Below are positions 59,422-64,000 of a stretch of 64,000 nucleotides of DNA, one piece after another (position 1 is the first letter of the stretch; each line of letters opens with the position of its first letter). The position numbers and the translations under genes were made by a program. A model generated the notes under the pieces. It did no database searches. It saw nothing but the letters and a program-made list of their open reading frames with translations, and was not told the DNA's origin. Source of the stretch: Thermoplasmata archaeon (GTDB taxonomy: Archaea; Thermoplasmatota; Thermoplasmata; Lutacidiplasmatales; UBA184); NCBI GenBank assembly GCA_021828195.1, contig JAKASQ010000001.1, positions 357,202 through 421,201 on the forward strand. Direction: 5' to 3'.

Positions 59422-61433
59422 GGTCGAGCTCCCTTCGAGGACGCGGCGAGCAGGCCCCTGGCGACCTCGACCACATGCTCGACCGTGAGGCCCAGCTCCT
59501 TCTGCACGATGGCGCCGGGCGCGGACGCGCCGAACCGATCCACCCCGATCGACGCTCCCCGCTCCCCGACGTACCGCGTCCAGCCGAGGGTCACTGCGGC
59601 TTCGATCGAGATCTTGGGAACTCCGGGAGGCAAGACCGACTCGCGGTACGAGCGGGGCTGTTCGTCGTAGAGGCGCCACGAAGGCAGGGAGACCACGCGA
59701 ACCGGCACCCCGGTGCCGGCGATCCGCTGTTGAGCGGCCAGCGCGAGTGAAACCTCCGACCCGGTCGCGATGAGCACCAGCCTCGGAGGAGCGGCCCCTG
59801 CCTCCGAGAGAACGTACCCGCCGCGGGGCACGCCCTCCGCGATGGGATACTTACCGGCATCGAGGATCGGGAGTTTCTGGCGGCTGAACACGAGGGCCGT
59901 AGGACCTGGCCGCTCGATGGCCACCCGCCACGCAGCGATCGTCTCGTTGGCATCGGCGGGGCGAATGACGTTGAGGCCGGGGATCGCACGCAGGCTCAGC
60001 AGCTGCTCGACCGGCTGGTGAGTGGGGCCATCCTCCCCCATTCCAATGCTGTCGTGGGTGAACACGAGGATCACGTGGGTCTGTTGGAGCGCCGCGAGCC
60101 GGATGGCGCCCCGCGCGTAGTCGGAGAAGATGAGGAACGTCCCGCCGTAGGGTAGGAGCCCTCCGTGGAGCGCCATGCCGTTGAGCGCCCCGACCATCGC
60201 GTGCTCTCGAACCCCGAAGTGGAAGTTGCGTCCCTTCGCCTCAACGGAGGAGTAGTCCGGAGCTCCCGGCAGGAGCGTCTTCGTCGAGGGGGAAAGATCA
60301 GCCGCTCCGCCGACGAGCGCCGGGAAGGTCGCTGCGAGGGCGTCCAGCGCGCTCTGGGAGGCGTCCCGCGTCGCCATGGGTCCGTCGGCGGGAGCGAAGG
60401 TCGGGAGGGTCGAGCTCCATCGGGGAGGAAGCGTTCCGGCGATCTGCCCATCGAACGCGGCGGCCTTCGCGGGATACGCGATCCGAAACCTCTCCCGGAG
60501 GGTCTCCCACTCCTTCTGCCACGTCGCTCCGCGGGCGACGGCCTCGCCGAAGTGAGTGCGGGCCACGTCCGGAACTAGGAAGGTGGGGTCGAGCGGCCAG
60601 TCCAGCTTCTCCTTCGTTGCCCGGAGGTTGACCGGCCCCAGGGCCTCACCGTGCGCCTCACGTGTGTCCTGAACCGGGCTGCCGTAGCCGATGTGGGTGC
60701 GCACGCAGATGAGGGAGGGGTGCGCCGTTTCCGCCTGCGCGGCGCGGATCGCGGCCTCGATCGCGGGGAGATCGTTCCCGTTGGGGATCCTCTGGACGTG
60801 CCAGCCGTACGCGACGAACCGTGCGGCGACGTCCTCCGTGAACGCCCACTCCGTCGGCCCCTCGAGCGAGATGTGATTGTCGTCGTAGAGATAGATCAGC
60901 TTGCCGAGACCGAGCGTTCCGGCCAGCGAAGCGGCCTCGGAGGCGATTCCCTCCATCAGGTCTCCATCGGAGACGATCGCGTAGGTGTAGTGGTCCACGA
61001 GCGGGAAGCCTTCCTCGTTGAAGGTCGCGGAGAGATGCCGCTCCGCGATCGCCATCCCCACGCCCATCGCGAATCCCTGCCCCAAGGGGCCGGTCGTGGC
61101 CTCTACGCCCGGAGTGAGCCCGTACTCGGGGTGCCCGGGGGTTCGGCTGCCCCACTGCCGGAACCGCTGGAGCTCCTCGATGGGCAGATCGTACCCCGTC
61201 ACGTGGAGGAGCGAGTACAGCAGGGCGGAACCGTGTCCGGCCGATAGCACGAAGCGATCCCGGTTGAACCAGTGCGGGTCTCGAGGGTTGTGACGGAGAA
61301 ACCGATCCCAGAGCACGTAGGCCATCGGCGCCGCCCCGAGCGGCAGGCCGGGATGGCCGGATTTCGCCTTCTCGATCGAGTCGACGGAGAGGAACCGGAG
61401 GGTGTTGATGCACGTCGAATCCATATCGGCCAT
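59418..61433 (-). CDS. tkt: transketolase, full-length
   Basis: A 671-residue single-chain transketolase. The N-terminal half has [20 protein letters not shown], then [20 protein letters not shown] and the thiamine diphosphate motif [20 protein letters not shown]. The pyrimidine half has [20 protein letters not shown] with the catalytic Glu, [20 protein letters not shown] and the C-terminal domain [13 protein letters not shown]. Most archaea encode two half-length subunits, so a fused bacterial-type chain suggests transfer. It is the first gene of the operon. The TATA-like box and palindrome ~110-140 bases upstream predict a leader RNA. Confidence 0.96.
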   Translation of the reverse strand: MADMDSTCINTLRFLSVDSIEKAKSGHPGLPLGAAPMAYVLWDRFLRHNPRDPHWFNRDRFVLSAGHGSALLYSLLHVTGYDLPIEELQRFRQWGSRTPGHPEYGLTPGVEATTGPLGQGFAMGVGMAIAERHLSATFNEEGFPLVDHYTYAIVSDGDLMEGIASEAASLAGTLGLGKLIYLYDDNHISLEGPTEWAFTEDVAARFVAYGWHVQRIPNGNDLPAIEAAIRAAQAETAHPSLICVRTHIGYGSPVQDTREAHGEALGPVNLRATKEKLDWPLDPTFLVPDVARTHFGEAVARGATWQKEWETLRERFRIAYPAKAAAFDGQIAGTLPPRWSSTLPTFAPADGPMATRDASQSALDALAATFPALVGGAADLSPSTKTLLPGAPDYSSVEAKGRNFHFGVREHAMVGALNGMALHGGLLPYGGTFLIFSDYARGAIRLAALQQTHVILVFTHDSIGMGEDGPTHQPVEQLLSLRAIPGLNVIRPADANETIAAWRVAIERPGPTALVFSRQKLPILDAGKYPIAEGVPRGGYVLSEAGAAPPRLVLIATGSEVSLALAAQQRIAGTGVPVRVVSLPSWRLYDEQPRSYRESVLPPGVPKISIEAAVTLGWTRYVGERGASIGVDRFGASAPGAIVQKELGLTVEHVVEVARGLLAASSKGARP

Positions 61434-61736
61434 GTGGTTCGCCTCGGATCGACGGGAGCGCGGGGGAGTCGTCTCGATGGGATCGGGGAGCGTGCGCCCC
61501 CGCTCCTCGGTCGATCGACGACTCGCCCTCGCAACCGTGTCCAGCGGGCCGCAAAGCTTGCGGGTCTAAAAGCGAACGGTGCGTCGGGACGCTCCAGCCG
61601 CCGGGTTCCGTCCCCGGAGGGATCGCGGAATCGATCGAAACGGGCGGCGGCGCTACCGTGTCGGTCCCTTCGCTCTCCGTATCGCCCCGGGACCTTCTAG
61701 GCAACTGTCATGAGCCCTCCCGGTATTCTCTGAAGG
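61434..61736. other. 303-base gap between tkt and the Cys-rich peptide gene
   Basis: This gap holds the putative tkt promoter and palindrome (61549-61572) and, near its right side, the start region of the plus-strand Cys-rich peptide. An AT-poor G/C-rich stretch occupies most of it. I see no tRNA, no further convincing coding frame and no repeat. Confidence 0.5.
61549..61572 (-). promoter_or_regulatory. TATA-like box with adjacent inverted repeat at the pentose phosphate operon promoter
   Basis: On the minus strand cttttaga (61572-61565) is the only TATA-like box upstream of tkt. It is followed at once by the inverted repeat ccgcaa-agc-ttgcgg (61549-61563, 6-bp arms). A repressor bound there would sit between the TATA box and the predicted transcription start near 61542, a typical archaeal operator position. 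The cognate regulator is not evident in the window. Confidence 0.45.
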
Positions 61737-61838
61737 ATGTCCGCCGAGATTGCTTGTGCGTGCTGCTCGTGCTCGGATTGCTGCCGGTGCTGTGCCTGTT
61801 GCTCCGTGGGGCAGGCCTGCTGTCCAACCTGCCCTTGA
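61737..61838 (+). CDS. 33-residue peptide with 13 cysteines (metallothionein-like)
   Basis: ATG at 61737 opens a 33-codon frame ending in TGA at 61836-61838. The product has 13 Cys: residues 7, 9, 10, 12, 15, 16, 18, 19, 21, 22, 28, 29 and 32, in the pattern CxCCxCxxCCxCCxCC...CCxxC. Such density of CC and CxC pairs is what metallothioneins use to bind Cu(I) or Zn in thiolate clusters. It ends 22 bases before a methyltransferase start and lies ~1.2 kb from a Cu(I) ATPase gene. Caution: another frame over the same DNA encodes a Leu-rich hydrophobic stretch with higher third-position GC, so translation is unproven. Confidence 0.45.
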   Translation: MSAEIACACCSCSDCCRCCACCSVGQACCPTCP

Positions 61839-61860
61839 AGGTCGGGGTGCGACCGGCCCG

Positions 61861-62514
61861 ATGGTTGCCCGACGCCGGCATTGGGACTCCATCTACCGGA
61901 CCAAACGCGAGGACGAGTTCAGCTGGCATCAGGATGAACCGGTCGAGTCCGTTCGTCTGCTACGAGGGGTAACGAACCGCCGCAATCGAATCGTCGATAT
62001 CGGAGGCGGGACCTCGCCCTTGGCGGGCCGGCTGTCGGAGCATGGTTTCCACCAGATCACGGTCGTCGACATCGCCGACGCGGCGGTCCAACTGGGTCCC
62101 AAGCGGTTGGGGACCGGCCAACTGAACGTGCGTTGGATCCGCGCCGACGTCACGCGGGTGGACCGGCTGGCTCGGTTTGACGTCTGGCACGACCGGGAGT
62201 TCTTCCACTTCCTCACCAACGCCACGGGTCGAAGCGCCTACGTGCGGCCGGCCCGCCGGAGCGTGCCCGTGGGGGGGGCACGTCATCCTCGCCACCTTTG
62301 CTCTGGATGGGCCGGAGACCTGCAGCGGCCTCGACGTCGTTCGGTACGATGGGAGGAAGCTCGAGTCGGAGTTCGCGAGAGGCTTCCGCCTCCTTCGCGA
62401 GCGTCGGGAGATCCATCGGACCCCGTGGGGGGCCCGCCAGCCGTTCACGTACGTCGTGTTCCGACGGATTCGAACGGCCGAAGCCGGCGCCCGGGCCCGG
62501 AGTCGATCGCCTAG
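61861..62514 (+). pseudogene. class I SAM-dependent methyltransferase, frameshifted at a G8 run
   Basis: From ATG 61861 the frame encodes HWDSIYRTKREDEFSWHQDE, then RIVDIGGGTSPLAGRLSEHG (SAM loop), ITVVDIADAAVQLGPKR and FDVWHDREFFHFLTN. At the run of eight G (62271-62278) this frame turns into nonsense. The expected continuation HVILATFALDGPETCSGLDV and RTPWGARQPFTYVVFRRI is in the next frame. Deleting one G joins them. With that correction the frame runs on to 62746, antisense to the next gene, while the uncorrected frame stops at 62514. It is either a sequencing error or a real mutation. The substrate is unknown; this family often accompanies metal or toxic-compound resistance. Confidence 0.7.
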
Positions 62515-62927
62515 AGCGCGCCCCAGGTCGCATTCACCCAGATCGTCATCACACCGGACCCCGCCGCTGCGAACCCCGCGCCGCACTGGTACGTCCCACC
62601 CCACGACCAGAACGAGTAGGAGTCGGTCCCGTCCATCATCGAGTGGTCGAACATCATCCCGCCGGGCCCTTCCATCCAATAGTGCATCGATCGCATCCCC
62701 GCTCCTGGGGAGAAGTGAACCGTCACCCATCCCACCTCGGGGATAGATAGGGCGGTCGTTGCGCCCGCCTGCGACGAGACGGTAATCTGTTTCGATGTCG
62801 AGTTGTACGGCACGATCATCAGCGCGAGAAACGCGCCGGCGATGATCACCACCGTCACGACCACGACGATAGCTCGCCGCTGTCGGCTGGAAGCCGGTCC
62901 CCTCCCGGACTCAGAGGATCGCACCAT
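62511..62927 (-). CDS. membrane-anchored exported protein with Met/His-rich motif
   Basis: A 138-residue protein. One N-terminal transmembrane helix (RAIVVVVTVVIIAGAFLALM) is followed by an exported beta-rich domain (ITVSSQAGATTALSIPEVGW). Around residues 78-100 is a Met/His-rich stretch with seven Met, including MRSMHYWMEG and MMFDHSMM, similar to Cu(I)-binding methionine motifs of periplasmic copper chaperones. The C-terminus has a single Cys (YQCGAGF). It is encoded just downstream of the Cu(I) ATPase gene on the same strand, which supports a role in copper handling. The family is not otherwise recognised. Confidence 0.65.
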   Translation of the reverse strand: MVRSSESGRGPASSRQRRAIVVVVTVVIIAGAFLALMIVPYNSTSKQITVSSQAGATTALSIPEVGWVTVHFSPGAGMRSMHYWMEGPGGMMFDHSMMDGTDSYSFWSWGGTYQCGAGFAAAGSGVMTIWVNATWGAL

Positions 62928-63008
62928 GCCGTCCTGGACGGCGGGAGGAGATTAGAAGCGCCCGTCAATCGCGCTTGACCCGGAAGCCCGACCGGCCCAT
63001 CCCACGGA

Positions 63009-64000
63009 TCAATGGGCCAAAGAGACGAATCGAAGGGAAAGTGAGTTCAGTACGACCGAGGTGGACGAGAGACCCATGGCGAGAGCCCCCGTGATGGGCA
63101 GTATGTTGTAGATGCCGAGTCCGAAGACGGGGACCAGGGCACCGGCGGCGACCGGGAGCAGGACGGCGTTGTACCCAAGCGCCCACGTCAGGTTGCCCTT
63201 GACCTTCCCCACGGTCCGGCGTCCGGTGCGTAGCGCGAGGGCCACTCCTCGGAAGTCCGAGCGCACGAGGATCACCCCACCGGCTTCCTTTGCGACGTCG
63301 GTGCCGGCGCCGATCGCGATGCCGAGGTCCGCGGCAGCGAGCGCCGGTGCGTCATTGATGCCGTCGCCGACGTACGCGACGTGCTTCCCCTGGGCTTGGT
63401 AGTCCTTGATGATCGCCAACTTCTCCTGGGGACTCACGTTGGCGTGCACCTCGGCGATCCCCACCTGCTCCGCCACGCGACGCGCGGCGGCCTCGTGATC
63501 GCCCGTCACCATGATCGCGGCGATACCGTCCTGAGAGAGGGCCGCGATCGCCTCTCGGACGCCGGGAGCGACCTCGTCGGAGAAGCCGAGGATTCCCAGG
63601 GGGCGTCCCTCTTCGAGGACGACGGACCACGTCTTCCCTTCCGACTCGAGTCTGCGGGATTCCGCGACCAACGGGCCGAGTTCCAAGCGATCCGTCCGGG
63701 CAGCGGCTCCCCGAAGGATCGACACCGTCCTTCCGTCTGTTTCGCCGCGGATCCCTCGTCCGGGTTCGGCGGTGAGCGAGCGAACCGCGGAGATGGTCGA
63801 GCCGCGCCGAGCCGCGGCGTCGCGGACCGCCTTGGCCAGCGGGTGCTCGGAGCCCTGCTCCAGGCCCGCCGCGACGCTGAGGAGGTGGGTCGGATCGACT
63901 CCCGGCATGGCCAGGACGTCGGTCATGGACGGTTCGCCGCGGGTCAGGGTCCCCGTCTTGTCCGTAAGGACTACGTCCGCTTGGCTCGCGCGCTCCAGGG
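63009..64000 (-). CDS. copA: copper-exporting P1B-1 ATPase, C-terminal part (cut by window end)
   Basis: About 330 C-terminal residues. The phosphorylation motif DKTGTLTRGEP is at the window edge (~63945). The nucleotide domain has EQGSEHPLAKAV (HP motif) and GRGIRGE. The hinge is MVTGDHEAAARRVAEQ and VAYVGDGINDAPALAAADLG. The last two helices carry GYNAVLLP (YN of TM7) and LAMGLSSTSVVLNSLSLR (MxxSS of TM8), the Cu(I) site signatures of CopA. It exports Cu(I) with ATP. The N-terminal metal-binding domains and CPC motif lie outside the window. Confidence 0.93.
   Translation of the reverse strand, partial: LERASQADVVLTDKTGTLTRGEPSMTDVLAMPGVDPTHLLSVAAGLEQGSEHPLAKAVRDAAARRGSTISAVRSLTAEPGRGIRGETDGRTVSILRGAAARTDRLELGPLVAESRRLESEGKTWSVVLEEGRPLGILGFSDEVAPGVREAIAALSQDGIAAIMVTGDHEAAARRVAEQVGIAEVHANVSPQEKLAIIKDYQAQGKHVAYVGDGINDAPALAAADLGIAIGAGTDVAKEAGGVILVRSDFRGVALALRTGRRTVGKVKGNLTWALGYNAVLLPVAAGALVPVFGLGIYNILPITGALAMGLSSTSVVLNSLSLRFVSLAH

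Noticed and set aside
56641-59670. A 1009-codon open frame on the plus strand over tal-pgi
   Set aside because: Long antisense frames are expected in very GC-rich DNA where stops are rare. The minus-strand frame is a clear Tal-Pgi fusion.
61658-61972. A Leu-rich frame over the Cys-rich peptide, suggesting a membrane peptide
   Set aside because: Only a short part is hydrophobic, its remainder runs into the start of the methyltransferase gene in another frame, and the protein has no plausible ending. Its high third-position GC is a reason to keep doubt about the Cys-rich frame.
1-64000. CRISPR arrays, rRNA genes and replication origin signals
   Set aside because: No direct-repeat series with regular spacers, no rRNA sequence and no Orc1/Cdc6 gene with origin boxes was seen in the window.

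Overview
The window is chromosomal DNA of an archaeon. It holds ribosomal proteins S19e, L39e, L31e and S17e, aIF6, TFB, Gar1, the clamp-loader small subunit RfcS, aRF1, Sec61-beta and the wyosine enzyme Taw1. Many genes start (ATG, GTG, perhaps TTG) about 25-35 bases downstream of a TATA-like box, as leaderless archaeal transcripts do. Base composition is very GC-rich and genes are tightly packed, often with ATGA or GTGA overlaps. Gene content suggests a high-GC member of the Thermoplasmatota, but no 16S gene is present to prove it.

Layout. 1-3.6 kb: a partial tRNA with a T-loop insertion, a DUF35/thiolase pair, an Hjc-like nuclease and a divergent AAA+ ATPase. 3.6-9.8 kb: a run of zinc-ribbon proteins including an SPFH-domain protein, a four-helix membrane protein and an 855-residue TPR protein. 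9.9-16.7 kb: HD phosphohydrolase, EVE protein, glycosyltransferase, tRNA-Ser with a T-loop intron, a ubiquitin-like GG protein, a CADD-like (pABA synthase-like) protein, gar1-tfb behind a palindromic promoter, a DNA glycosylase and PurN. 16.6-22.4 kb: a six-gene molybdenum hydroxylase operon whose beta subunit carries the four-cysteine insert of 4-hydroxybenzoyl-CoA reductase, with XdhC-type and MocA-type maturation genes. 22.5-27 kb: the S19e-PDCD5-L39e-L31e-aIF6 operon, an HpcH/HpaI aldolase, an orphan TnpB element and S17e. 27-49 kb: mixed housekeeping genes (CoaD, site-2 protease, tRNA methyltransferase, phosphohexomutase, GH15 glucoamylase, radical SAM protein, aRF1, thioredoxin, MoaB/MoaC, RfcS), a dead IS481-type transposase and tRNA-Arg(CCT). 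49-52.9 kb: SppA, Sec61-beta, a HAD phosphatase, Taw1 and a ROK sugar kinase. 52.9-61.4 kb: a complete bacterial-type oxidative pentose phosphate operon (tkt, tal-pgi fusion, HAD, gnd, zwf, pgl). 61.7-64 kb: a probable copper island with a 33-residue peptide containing 13 cysteines, a frameshifted methyltransferase, a Met/His-rich exported protein and a truncated Cu(I) ATPase.

How the parts may work together. GH15 glucoamylase, the ROK kinase and the pentose phosphate operon could take alpha-glucan to glucose, glucose 6-phosphate, NADPH and pentoses. MoaB/MoaC and the XdhC/MocA pair supply and load molybdopterin for the hydroxylase. Most archaea lack bacterial zwf/pgl and carry split transketolases, so the pentose phosphate operon looks acquired from bacteria. 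This rests on family recognition by eye, with no database search behind it.
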